Source: Sphingomonas sp. M1-B02
GTDB lineage: Bacteria > Pseudomonadota > Alphaproteobacteria > Sphingomonadales > Sphingomonadaceae
Assembly (NCBI RefSeq): GCF_026167525.1
Contig: NZ_CP110679.1
Span: 62,001 to 126,000, forward strand
Length of the DNA: 64,000 bases
Direction: 5' to 3'
Part shown: positions 1 to 7,848 of the stretch, in pieces
Numbering within the stretch: the stretch's first letter is position 1
Layout of the letters: every line of letters begins with the position of its first letter
The notes under the pieces: generated by a model
Told to the model about the DNA's origin: nothing
Databases searched by the model: none
What the model saw: the letters and a program-made list of their open reading frames with translations, nothing else
Made by a program: the position numbers and the translations under genes

Positions 1-729
1 CGCGAGCGGATTGCGCGTGAGCTCCACGACACCCTGCTGCAAAGCTTTCAAGGCGTGACGATGTTTTTCCAGTCCGTCGTCGATCGGTTCCCCGCAGGCA
101 GTCCATTGCGCAGCTCGATCGAAGAAGGCCTGAACTACGCCGATGCGGCACTAGCCGAGGGGCGCGAGCGGGTTCTCGAACTGCGCAGCGCGGCGGCTGG
201 GCAAGACTTTGCCGAGGCTTTGCAGCGGCGGGCGACCGCGATCATGACGGGTGCGACACCGCGTCTGTCCGTCCGCGTCGAAGGAACACCGCGACCGCTT
301 TTCGATCTGGTAAGCGACGAATTATTGCGAGTGATGCAGGAAGCGGTTCGCAACGCATTGCAACACGCCGGCGCGAAGACGATCCAGATCACGCTTGATT
401 ATGGGGCGTGGAAACTTGCTTTGGTGGTGCGGGACGACGGGGTCGGCATTCCGCACTCCATCCTCGATGGAGGCAGTCCCACGGGGCATTACGGTATCAT
501 GGGGATGCGAGAACGCGCGGCGCGGATCGGCGGGCGTCTCGTGCTGGGCCGACGGGCGGACAATGGCACCGAGATCGTCATGACCGTGCCTGCACGGTCT
601 GCATACCGGGATGGCAGGATGGAAATCCTCCGGTGGCTGCAACCACGCGAGTGGCGCGGCATGTGGCGAGCGGTGCGCAAAGGGGTCGCTAAGGGCACCG
701 CCCCCACGGTGGACCCTAGATTTCGATGA
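1..729 (+). CDS. Sensor histidine kinase, NarL/DegS type (C-terminal part)
   Basis: The reading frame is open from the first base, so the N-terminal sensory part lies outside the window. What remains is a HisKA_3 dimerisation domain with the H-box RELHDTLLQ (the phosphorylated His is residue 9 of the visible part), followed by a HATPase_c domain: N-box EAVRNALQHAGA near residue 114, G1 box DDGVGI near 146 and G2 box GIMGMRERA near 166. This family autophosphorylates on His and passes the phosphate to a LuxR-type response regulator. The convergent gene on the other strand is exactly such a regulator, and the two stop regions overlap by 14 bp, so they are a likely pair. The signal sensed cannot be read from this fragment. 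Confidence 0.9.
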   Translation, partial: RERIARELHDTLLQSFQGVTMFFQSVVDRFPAGSPLRSSIEEGLNYADAALAEGRERVLELRSAAAGQDFAEALQRRATAIMTGATPRLSVRVEGTPRPLFDLVSDELLRVMQEAVRNALQHAGAKTIQITLDYGAWKLALVVRDDGVGIPHSILDGGSPTGHYGIMGMRERAARIGGRLVLGRRADNGTEIVMTVPARSAYRDGRMEILRWLQPREWRGMWRAVRKGVAKGTAPTVDPRFR

Positions 730-1354
730 TACCACGCCTGAGCGCGACGGTGACCGCCTGGGTTCGGTCACCGACGTCGAGCTTCGAAAAGAGGCTGCGC
801 ATGTGCGTTTTGACCGTATCTTCAGAGATATCAAGTAACCAGGCGATCTCTTTGTTCGCCTTGCCGTCGGCAACATGGCGCAGGACTGCAATTTCACGTT
901 CGCTCAGCGTATCGTCCGCGGCGTGAAAGGCGATCTCTTGGGCGATCTCGGGCGGAATGTGCCGTCTCCCAGAATGAATGGCACGTATCGTATCGAGCAG
1001 ATCCTTACGCACCGTTCCTTTCAGGAGGTAACCAACCGCCCCGGCCTTAAGCGCACGCAGTGCCTGCGCGTCTCCCGCAAAGGTCGTCAGCACGATAATT
1101 CGCGCGTTTGAGAATTCTCTGCGGATTGCGGTGATCGCATCGATGCCGTTCATGCCGGGCATCTGCAAATCCATCAGCGTGACGTCGGGCCGCACGTTTC
1201 GATATTGTTCGATCGCCTCTTCCCCGGTGGTCGCTTCGGCGACAACCGTCATGTCGGCCTGACCCGCAATGATTGCGCTAACCCCGATACGGAGCACGGG
1301 ATGATCATCGACGATCAGGATGCGGATGGGGTGCGAAGGCACCGTCGTAGACAC
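716..1354 (-). CDS. Response regulator, NarL/FixJ family
   Basis: Two-component response regulator of 212 residues. The receiver domain starts with the acidic pair D16-D17 (ILIVDDHP), has the phospho-acceptor D62 in LMDLQMPG, the conserved T near 91 (VLTTFAG) and K near 111 (YLLKG). A LuxR-type helix-turn-helix occupies about residues 150-195 (LSEREIAVLRHVADG, EDTVKTHM). The start is a GTG with a good AAGGAG ribosome site 8 bases upstream. It converges on the neighbouring histidine kinase gene and overlaps its end. Phosphorylation should promote dimerisation and DNA binding; target genes are unknown. Confidence 0.93.
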   Translation of the reverse strand: MSTTVPSHPIRILIVDDHPVLRIGVSAIIAGQADMTVVAEATTGEEAIEQYRNVRPDVTLMDLQMPGMNGIDAITAIRREFSNARIIVLTTFAGDAQALRALKAGAVGYLLKGTVRKDLLDTIRAIHSGRRHIPPEIAQEIAFHAADDTLSEREIAVLRHVADGKANKEIAWLLDISEDTVKTHMRSLFSKLDVGDRTQAVTVALRRGIIEI

Positions 1355-1570
1355 GATTCAGGCTCCTTTTGCCCGGACTTGCCGAGATGGATCTCGGGAC
1401 TGTCCTGGCGCGCGCGGCAAAGGGCGTATCGAGTCGGATACCGAACGCCGGACTCGCCGATCCGCATTACCATCATGGCCGCAACTGACCGCTTCTATCA
1501 TGCATCCCCCCTAGGTTCTCGACGCATTGTGCGGCGCCCATGCCCGTCGCGCCAGTGGTGGCGCTGCGAA

Positions 1571-1610
1571 CGCACCGAAAGGATTATTCAATCCTAGTCC
1601 TTTCGGTGCG
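1571..1610. repeat. 13-bp perfect inverted repeat in a gene-free stretch
   Basis: The stretch 1355-1772 has no convincing gene. Inside it, CGCACCGAAAGGA (1571-1583) is repeated as its exact reverse complement at 1598-1610, separated by 14 bases. It could be an operator for the response regulator or for the winged-helix gene that begins at 1773, or an RNA hairpin. There is no T-run after it, so it does not look like a simple terminator. Confidence 0.6.
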
Positions 1611-1772
1611 TGCTCCCGCAACTCGCCTTCGCGGAAGCCCCTATCCGGCGCGCACCCGGCAGCGACGCGACCAGATGGGCACGCACTAGAGTGTAGTCTT
1701 CACCTCTACCGGACCGGGATGGATTCCCAATAGGCGCGCGCCTCTAGTGCGCTGGCATCAGGGAGACCAGGC

Positions 1773-2375
1773 ATGCGTGAACGGGCGATACGAAGGGTCG
1801 GGCTGGGGATTGATCAGAACCTCAAGGCAGAAGCAGCACCAGGCAGTTCAGCACAGGATGGCCCGCTTCGTTTCGGACAATTTCTGGTCTTTCCCAGGGC
1901 TCGCTCATTGGAACGAGAGGGCCTTGCCGTAGACTTGGGCAGCCGCGCCTTCGACTTACTGATGATATTACTGCAATCGCGAGGTCGCATCGTCAGTAAG
2001 GACGAGATCATGAAGTATGTGTGGCCCTCGACCTATGTCGAGGATGCCAACCTGCGCGTCCAGATGGCATGCCTGCGAAGAACGCTCGGGAGCGACAGCG
2101 AACTTATTAAAACGATCCCAGGTCGAGGCTATGTGGCAGTAGCCGATAACGAGGCATCTCGCTTCCTGACGGTCCCCTCGTTAACGAGAGATGCTGGTAG
2201 TAGTTCGCCAGTTGACGGCAAGCCCTCGATCGTCATCATCGATACCAACCCCGCGAATCGCGCAGCACTTCATCGTCTGCTCCAGCCGTTCCACGCACAT
2301 GTGCAGTCATTTGTATCGGTTGAAGCATTCTTCAGCAGCGGCTCCGCCACCCCGCAGACTCCGGAGTGGCAATGA
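1773..2375 (+). CDS. Winged-helix protein with a C-terminal receiver fragment
   Basis: A 200-residue protein with an OmpR/CadC-type winged-helix DNA-binding domain at about residues 30-115 (SRAFDLLMILLQSRGRIVSKD; then LRVQMACLRRTL and the wing motif IPGRGYVAV). After a short linker, residues 150-187 resemble the first third of a FixJ-type receiver domain (SIVIIDTNPANRAALHRLL, then VQSFVSVEAF). The protein ends before the strand that would carry the phospho-acceptor Asp. The order DNA-binding domain first and receiver second is the reverse of normal response regulators. It may be a truncated gene or a regulator in which the leftover receiver only dimerises. I see no continuation of the receiver in the other frames downstream. 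Confidence 0.7.
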   Translation: MRERAIRRVGLGIDQNLKAEAAPGSSAQDGPLRFGQFLVFPRARSLEREGLAVDLGSRAFDLLMILLQSRGRIVSKDEIMKYVWPSTYVEDANLRVQMACLRRTLGSDSELIKTIPGRGYVAVADNEASRFLTVPSLTRDAGSSSPVDGKPSIVIIDTNPANRAALHRLLQPFHAHVQSFVSVEAFFSSGSATPQTPEWQ

Positions 2376-2447
2376 AGTCGGCACCGACAACCAACGGTTC
2401 TCTTCACGTGCAGCGTTTGTAAATAGCGCGCGCGTCATTGTCGGCTC

Positions 2448-2861
2448 CTATCGAGCTATAAAAATTTCCCAATGATCTGAGTGCCCGATCGGGTGGTGCA
2501 TGGGGCACCATTCCCGGTCAAAACTGGGCACCACACTGCCGTCAGTAGGGATCCTGCTGACGGCGTGTGCCATTGCCTCTTTTGATCCGGAAATTTTGAT
2601 CTCGCCCGCGTCGAGCGCAACTTCGGATACGAACAGGGGGATGTGCGCCTTGCGCAGTGTTGGGTCGGGGCCGCGACGTCTTTCTCGGATCGCGACTGCG
2701 AAGCGCTCGACAAGTTCCGGCGTGATTTTACGGCGCCCCCGGTGAGCCTGCGACTCGAGTAGGTCCACAGTCGCGGTTTGCGAAGCTAGGCGCGTCTTCT
2801 CCCCAGCGAGCAGTTCGGCAAATATACGACCCTTGACTGACGCTTGCTCGTCGGTCTGCAT
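2448..2861 (-). pseudogene. C-terminal remnant of a large serine recombinase
   Basis: The 137-residue frame resembles only the C-terminal end of large serine recombinases: a coiled segment, then a region with ITPELVERFAVAIRERR, DPTLRKAHIPLFVSEVALD, IKISGSKEAMAHAV and a closing VPSFDREWC. In intact proteins this follows a resolvase catalytic domain (N-terminal Ser) and a recombinase domain; neither is present upstream, and a stop codon lies about 60 bases before the first Met (at 2922-2924). It is therefore most likely a relic of an integrated mobile element. The family call rests on memory of the characteristic tail. Confidence 0.6.
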
Positions 2862-2948
2862 CTCATAGGGGAAAGCATGCGGTTGAACGCGCCATCCTCC
2901 ATCCCGCCAAGCCCCGCAAACTCATTGTAGTGCTCAATTGCGCGCACG

Positions 2949-3278
2949 ATGTTGGACGCGTTCTTGCATCCTAGGGTGCGGAGCGCCGTGTTCGAGGCCC
3001 TGTTCCATCGGGACCCCGACCTTAGGGAGCTTGGTGATACCTTGCTCGATCTCTGGGAGGCGCAGGACAGCGATGATCGGTGGGAGGAGGTCGAATATGT
3101 CTTACGCTATGGAAAGTTCAACGCCTCCTTCACCTATCCTGACGAAATCGATCGCGAAGAAGATTCGTTCGATCGGCGCGACCGCGTGGTTCAGCGCCAT
3201 TTCGGGACAAGCCGATTCTATATCCCTCCCTATTCGATGAGAGCGGAGTGCCTCGATATGAATTGTAGCGCGAGATAA
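2949..3278 (+). CDS. Acidic hypothetical protein, possibly immunity-type (DUF600/YezG-like)
   Basis: A 109-residue acidic protein that looks like real coding sequence: a helical N-terminal half (RSAVFEALFHRDPDLRELG) followed by a strand-rich part with YGKFNASFTYPDEIDREED and FDRRDRVVQRHFG. The pattern of a Lys/Phe strand, an acidic turn and a DRR-R stretch before a terminal PPY recalls YezG/DUF600-type immunity proteins, but I cannot confirm this. No toxin gene is seen next to it. It lies beside the recombinase relic, so it may be cargo left behind by the element. There is no clear ribosome site before the ATG, and the N-terminus may be truncated. Confidence 0.45.
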   Translation: MLDAFLHPRVRSAVFEALFHRDPDLRELGDTLLDLWEAQDSDDRWEEVEYVLRYGKFNASFTYPDEIDREEDSFDRRDRVVQRHFGTSRFYIPPYSMRAECLDMNCSAR

Positions 3279-3435
3279 AGGGCTAGAGCGCGCGAAATCA
3301 AGATTCACGAAAGGGTCTGATTGCCTAGGTTCCTTTCGGCAACAATTTCCCCCATTCGAAATGCTGCGCTAGGGATGCTATCCAGCGGGTCGCGCTTCGT
3401 TCAGGGGGTGGGGGAGCCATTGCTTGGGAAGATCG

Positions 3436-3693
3436 ATGTCCGACGACTATGCGCATGGCCAGCGCGACGGCCTGAGATTGGCGCTGGCGATCCTGTCCGC
3501 GGAGGAGGCCAAATGGGCGGCGCTGGTCGGGCAGAGCCCGGCGTGGCGGACCAATGCGATCCGCGAAGTGCGGCGCAAGACGCTGGAAGTGGCGCAGAAG
3601 CGCATCCAGACCGTGCTCAACCGGCATACGCCCAAGGACGATGCCGATATCCACGTCGAACTGGCTTCGGCGCTCGACAAGATGGGGCTTTAG
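3436..3693 (+). CDS. Small hypothetical protein upstream of the photolyase genes
   Basis: An 85-residue mostly helical, charged protein without a signal peptide or membrane segment. An alternative TTG start lies four codons upstream, but the ATG at 3436 has a GGAAG ribosome site directly before it and gives a natural N-terminus (MSDDYAHGQRDG). It ends 45 bases before the first photolyase gene on the same strand and may be co-transcribed with it. I do not recognise a family. Confidence 0.65.
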   Translation: MSDDYAHGQRDGLRLALAILSAEEAKWAALVGQSPAWRTNAIREVRRKTLEVAQKRIQTVLNRHTPKDDADIHVELASALDKMGL

Positions 3694-3738
3694 CATCGGC
3701 ACGCATCCGCGGGCGCATCCGGGCGTTGGCCTAGCCGC

Positions 3739-5289
3739 ATGACCCTTCTCATCCCGATCCTGGGCGACCAGCTTTCGCACGACCTCGTGTCGCTGCGCGA
3801 CGTGGCGCCCGGCGATGCGGTGCTGCTGCTGATGGAAGTCGCCGAAGAGACGAGCTACGTGCGGCACCACAAGCGCAAGATCGCGCTGATCCTCTCGGCG
3901 ATGCGCCATTTCGCCGAGGAATTGCGCGCGGCCGGCTGGACGGTCGATTATGTGCGGCTCGACGATCCCGCGAACAGCGGCAGCTTCACGGGCGAGATCG
4001 CGCGCGCGGTGGCGCGGCATCGAGCCGAGCGGATCCGCATCGTCGAGCCGGGCGAATGGCGGGTCAGGGTCATGATCGAGGGCTGGGCGACGCGCTTCGG
4101 CGTGCCCGTCGACATGCTTCCCGACGATCGCTTCATCTGCGGGATCCTCGAATTCCAGACCTGGGCGCAGGCGCGGGGCGAACTGACGATGGAATTTTTC
4201 TATCGCGACATGCGCCGCAAGACCGGCCTGCTGATGACCGCCGAGGGCAAGCCCGAGGACGGGCAATGGACTCTCGACAAGGAGAATCGCGCGCCGCCCA
4301 AGCGCGGGCTCAACTATCCCGAACCGATGCGCTTCGCCCCCGACGCAGTGACGGCGGAGGTGATGGAGATGGTGGCGGATCGCTTCGCGGGCCATTTCGG
4401 CAGGCTCGAAGGGTTCGCGCTGCCGGTGACCGCGGCGGATGCGCGCCGCGCGCTGGCGCATTTCGTGCGCACCGCGCTGCCCGATTTCGGCACTTACCAG
4501 GATGCGATGGTGACCGGGCAGGACTGGCTCTATCATAGCTGGCTGAGCCCGGCGCTGAACCTGGGGTTGCTGACGCCGCTCGAGGTGGCGCGGGCCGCCG
4601 CCGATGCCTATGCGGCCGGCGACGTGCCACTCAACGCCGCGGAAGGGTTCATCCGTCAGATCATCGGCTGGCGCGAATATGTCCGGGGCTATTATTGGCT
4701 CGAAATGCCCGAGGTAGCGCAGGCGAATGCGCTGGAGGCCGTGCGTCCGCTGCCCGAATTCTACTGGACCGGCGAGACCGAGATGCTTTGCATGGCCGAG
4801 GCGGTGCGCAACAGCCGCGACAATGGCTATGCCCACCATATCCAGCGGCTGATGGTGCTCGGCAATTTCGCGATGCTCGTAGGCGTGCGGCCGCAGGACG
4901 TCGCCGACTGGTTTCTGGTGGTCTATGCCGATGCCTATGAATGGGTCGAACTGCCCAACGTGCTGGGCATGAGCCAGCATGCCGATGGCGGGCGGCTGGC
5001 GACCAAGCCCTATGCCGGCGGCGGCGCCTATATCGATCGCATGTCGGACCATTGCCGCCCGTGCCGCTACAATGTGAAGCTGAAGACGGGGCCCGATGCC
5101 TGCCCGTTCAACGCGCTCTATTGGGATTTCCTGGCGCGGCATGAGCGGCGCTTCCGGCGCAATCGCCGCATGGTCCAGATGTATGCGAACTGGGACCGGA
5201 TGCAGCCGGAGGTGCGTGAGGCCCATCGGGCCAGCGCCGCCGCGTTCCTCGAGACGCTCGAACCCGCCGCGCCGGGCTGGGCGCGATGA
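3739..5289 (+). CDS. FeS-type cryptochrome/photolyase (FeS-BCP, probable (6-4) photolyase)
   Basis: A 516-residue cryptochrome/photolyase of the bacterial iron-sulfur class, whose studied member, PhrB of Agrobacterium, repairs (6-4) photoproducts with light, using FAD and a lumazine antenna. The N-terminal alpha/beta antenna domain begins LLIPILGDQLSHD; the C-terminal helical domain carries the FAD site. The four cluster cysteines are visible: C351 (EMLCMAE), C439 and C442 (DHCRPCRYN) and C455 (DACPFN), each one residue from the Agrobacterium numbering as I recall it. The next gene, 31 bases downstream, is a CPD-class photolyase, so the pair would cover both major UV lesions. Confidence 0.9.
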   Translation: MTLLIPILGDQLSHDLVSLRDVAPGDAVLLLMEVAEETSYVRHHKRKIALILSAMRHFAEELRAAGWTVDYVRLDDPANSGSFTGEIARAVARHRAERIRIVEPGEWRVRVMIEGWATRFGVPVDMLPDDRFICGILEFQTWAQARGELTMEFFYRDMRRKTGLLMTAEGKPEDGQWTLDKENRAPPKRGLNYPEPMRFAPDAVTAEVMEMVADRFAGHFGRLEGFALPVTAADARRALAHFVRTALPDFGTYQDAMVTGQDWLYHSWLSPALNLGLLTPLEVARAAADAYAAGDVPLNAAEGFIRQIIGWREYVRGYYWLEMPEVAQANALEAVRPLPEFYWTGETEMLCMAEAVRNSRDNGYAHHIQRLMVLGNFAMLVGVRPQDVADWFLVVYADAYEWVELPNVLGMSQHADGGRLATKPYAGGGAYIDRMSDHCRPCRYNVKLKTGPDACPFNALYWDFLARHERRFRRNRRMVQMYANWDRMQPEVREAHRASAAAFLETLEPAAPGWAR

Positions 5290-5320
5290 TCCTTCTCTCT
5301 GACTCACAGCGGACCCCGAT

Positions 5321-6670
5321 ATGACCGAAACCTCGCTCGTCTGGCTGCGCCAGGATCTTCGCCTGGCGGACCAGCCCGCTCTTGCCGCCGCCGCCGAGGC
5401 GGGGGTCGTGATCCCGGTCTTTGTTCTCGACGACGAGACGCCGGGACCGCGCTGCCGGATGGGCGGCGCGCAGCGCTGGTGGCTGCACGGGTCGCTCGAG
5501 CGGCTGGCTGTCGACCTCGAGGCGGTAGGATCGCGGCTGGTGCTGCGGCGGGGCAGGGCCGATGTCGAGCTGGTAAGGCTTGCCGAGGAGGTCGGTGCGA
5601 CGGGCATTCATGCGTTGCGCCATGCCGAGCCCTGGTGGCGCAAGATCGAGGAAGCGCTGGGCGACCGGCTGACGCTCCACGACGGCAACAATCTCGCACC
5701 GCTGCGCCATATCGTCACCGGCGGTGGCCAGCCCTATCGGATCTATTCGGCTTTCTGGCGCGCGCTGCAGATGCAGATGCCGCCCCCGCCGCCGCTGCCT
5801 GCGCCGACCCGTCTTGCCGCACCCGAGCGCTGGCCGCATTCGGATTCGCTCGACAGCTGGGCGCTGCGGCCGACGAGGCCCGATTGGGCGACCGGCTTCG
5901 ACATGGTGCCGGGTGAGGCCGAGGCGGCGCGGCGGCTGTCCGACTTCGTCGATCGGGTCGACGAATACGAAGTGGATCGCAACCTCCCCGGCTCGGAAGG
6001 TACGTCGCGCCTGTCGCCGCATCTCCACTTCGGCGAGATATCGCCGGCGACGGTCTGGCACGGCGTGGAAGGCCAGGCGCAGTCGGAAAAGTTTCGCAAG
6101 GAGCTCGCCTGGCGCGATTTCACCCAAGGGGTGACGCTGGCGCTGTCCGATTATGCGCGGACCAACGGCAACCGCAGATATGATGCGCTCGGCTGGCGCC
6201 AGGGCCCGGAAGCCGAGGCCGATCTGCGCGCCTGGCAGCAGGGGCGGACCGGCTATCCGATCGTCGATGCCGGGATGCGCCAGCTGTGGGCGACGGGCTG
6301 GATGCACAATCGCGTGCGGATGATCACCGCCTCCTTCCTGGTGAAGCATCTCCTCATCGACTGGCGGCGCGGCTGGGAATGGTATTGGGACACGTTGCTC
6401 GATGCCGACTACGGCAACAACAGCGTGAACTGGCAGTGGGTCGCCGGTACCGGAGTGGATGCCAACATGTTCAGCCGGATCATGGCGCCGCTCGTCCAGA
6501 GCGAGAAGTTCGATGCGGGGGACTATATCCGCGCCTGGGTGCCCGAGCTGGCCGGAGTGCGGGGCGCCGCGATCCACGATCCCGGCCCGGTGAACCGCTA
6601 TCCCGCCAAGATCGTCGAGCATCGCGAGGGACGCGAGCGGGCTTTGGCCGCGGCTCGGATGCTGCGTTAG
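5321..6670 (+). CDS. phrB: Deoxyribodipyrimidine photolyase, class I (CPD type)
   Basis: A 449-residue class I photolyase that splits cyclobutane pyrimidine dimers using blue light and FADH-. The N-terminal antenna domain starts LVWLRQDLRLADQPAL; the C-terminal FAD-binding domain has the family signatures RLSPHLHFGEISP, ELAWRDF, GYPIVDAGMRQLWATGWMHN and YGNNSVNWQWVAGTG. The length is normal for the family. It follows the FeS photolyase gene closely on the same strand, probably as one transcript, and converges on the antiporter operon with 3 bases between the stop codons. Confidence 0.95.
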   Translation: MTETSLVWLRQDLRLADQPALAAAAEAGVVIPVFVLDDETPGPRCRMGGAQRWWLHGSLERLAVDLEAVGSRLVLRRGRADVELVRLAEEVGATGIHALRHAEPWWRKIEEALGDRLTLHDGNNLAPLRHIVTGGGQPYRIYSAFWRALQMQMPPPPPLPAPTRLAAPERWPHSDSLDSWALRPTRPDWATGFDMVPGEAEAARRLSDFVDRVDEYEVDRNLPGSEGTSRLSPHLHFGEISPATVWHGVEGQAQSEKFRKELAWRDFTQGVTLALSDYARTNGNRRYDALGWRQGPEAEADLRAWQQGRTGYPIVDAGMRQLWATGWMHNRVRMITASFLVKHLLIDWRRGWEWYWDTLLDADYGNNSVNWQWVAGTGVDANMFSRIMAPLVQSEKFDAGDYIRAWVPELAGVRGAAIHDPGPVNRYPAKIVEHREGRERALAAARMLR

Positions 6671-6673
6671 GGG

Positions 6674-7087
6674 CTATTGCTCCGAGGTTGCGGCCGGGGT
6701 GTGGGGCTGCGCGCTCTGGAAGGTTGCCCAGTCGCTTGTCCCGCCCGGATGCGGCGGGTCGCCGGCCCTGCTTTCGGGCTCGTCGGACAGGCCTGCCCGG
6801 CGCCGATGCAAATGGACTTTGGCAATCATGTTCGCGGTGATCGGCGCGGTGATGAACAGGAACAGGGTGATCAGCAGCTCATGCGCCGACCAGGTGCCGC
6901 GCTCGAGCTGGAAGAACAGAACCGACGCGACCAGCATCGCGCCGAGCCCGAGGGTGGTCGCCTTGGTCGGCCCGTGCAGCCGCTCCATCACGCTCGACAG
7001 GCGCACGATCCCCCAGCTGCCGACGAGCGCGAAGGCGCCGCCGAGGACAATGAGCGCCGAGATGGCGATCTGGATGAGCAACTCCAT
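6674..7087 (-). CDS. mnhG: Na+/H+ antiporter subunit G
   Basis: Last gene of the Mrp/Mnh/Pha-type antiporter operon. The 137-residue protein has three hydrophobic segments in its first about 90 residues (IAISALIVLGGAFALVGSWG; then the typical RLHGPTKATTLG motif; then LLITLFLFITAPITANMIA) and a polar tail of about 45 residues. Subunit G is a small membrane subunit needed for assembly of the multi-subunit cation/proton antiporter in the inner membrane. It starts 3 bases after the stop of mnhF. Confidence 0.92.
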   Translation of the reverse strand: MELLIQIAISALIVLGGAFALVGSWGIVRLSSVMERLHGPTKATTLGLGAMLVASVLFFQLERGTWSAHELLITLFLFITAPITANMIAKVHLHRRRAGLSDEPESRAGDPPHPGGTSDWATFQSAQPHTPAATSEQ

Positions 7088-7090
7088 CCT

Positions 7091-7360
7091 TTACTCCACG
7101 ATGTCGCCGCGCAGGACGAACTTGCAATAGGCCACGGTGCTGACGAAGCCGACCATCGCGAGAAGCAAGGCCGCTTCGAAATAGGTATCGTTCGCGCCGG
7201 CGATGCCGCTGAGCACGATGAGCGCGATCGCGTTGATCACCATCGTGTCGAGCGCCATGATTCGATCGCCGGGCGAGGGGCCCTTGAACAGCCGATACAG
7301 GTTGAGCGCGAAGGCGAGGCCGACGCAGGCGAAAGCGAAGGTGAGAGCTGCGGCGATCAT
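7091..7360 (-). CDS. mnhF: Na+/H+ antiporter subunit F
   Basis: An 89-residue protein with three membrane segments and the family motif GDRIMALDTMVINAIALI in the middle; its last segment is followed by KFVLRGDIVE. The start ATG overlaps the stop of mnhE (ATGA), which implies translational coupling. A longer open frame exists upstream, but that part only shadows mnhE. Small subunit of the Mrp complex. Confidence 0.92.
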   Translation of the reverse strand: MIAAALTFAFACVGLAFALNLYRLFKGPSPGDRIMALDTMVINAIALIVLSGIAGANDTYFEAALLLAMVGFVSTVAYCKFVLRGDIVE

Positions 7361-7848
7361 GCGAATACCTGCATCAGCCGCTTTTCGTAACGCTGCTTGA
7401 TCCGGGCGACTTCGGCTGCCTCGTCCGCGACATCGAGCGCGTGGACGAGCAGGAAGCGTCCGTCGGCGGACACGTCCGACGAGACGGTGCCCGGGGTCAG
7501 GCTGATCGTGCCGGCGAGGACGGTGATCGCCTCGGGCGTCGTCAGGCTGATCGGGATGACGAGCCAGCGCGAACGCAGATCGCGGTTGCGGCGGAACAGG
7601 ATCAGCCAGGCGATCTGGAAATTGGCGATCACGATGTCCCACAGGACGATCGCGACATAGCCGAGTGCGGCCAGCCCGAAGCGCACCCGCGGCCGGTCCG
7701 GCCAGAAGGGGGCGGTAAAGATCGGGAGCAGGATGCCGAAGATCAGCCCGAGCACTATGCCCCCGACGGTGATCGAATTGGCCATCAGCAGCCATACGAT
7801 CGCCAGCAGGACCGACAGCGCGGGGTGGGGGATGAGCCGGCGCATCAT
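7357..7848 (-). CDS. mnhE: Na+/H+ antiporter subunit E
   Basis: A 163-residue protein with two N-terminal hydrophobic segments, a third around residues 55-75 (YVAIVLWDIVIANFQIAWLI) and a cytoplasmic domain with the family motif TVLAGTISLTPGTVS. The start is the first of two adjacent ATGs and overlaps the stop of mnhD; the second ATG is equally possible. Its stop overlaps the mnhF start. Subunit E of the Mrp-type monovalent cation/proton antiporter. Confidence 0.92.
   Translation of the reverse strand: MMRRLIPHPALSVLLAIVWLLMANSITVGGIVLGLIFGILLPIFTAPFWPDRPRVRFGLAALGYVAIVLWDIVIANFQIAWLILFRRNRDLRSRWLVIPISLTTPEAITVLAGTISLTPGTVSSDVSADGRFLLVHALDVADEAAEVARIKQRYEKRLMQVFA

Noticed and set aside
2862..2960. 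A frame-shifted extension of the recombinase remnant (IVRAIEHYNEF, GLGGMEDG)
   Set aside because: It reads smoothly but overlaps the start of the opposite gene and I cannot match it to the expected recombinase middle region; too weak to call.
3325..5607. A 760-codon open frame on the minus strand under the photolyase genes
   Set aside because: It mirrors the codon pattern of the photolyase genes, is rich in Arg/His/Pro and has no recognisable domain; it is an antisense shadow in GC-rich DNA.
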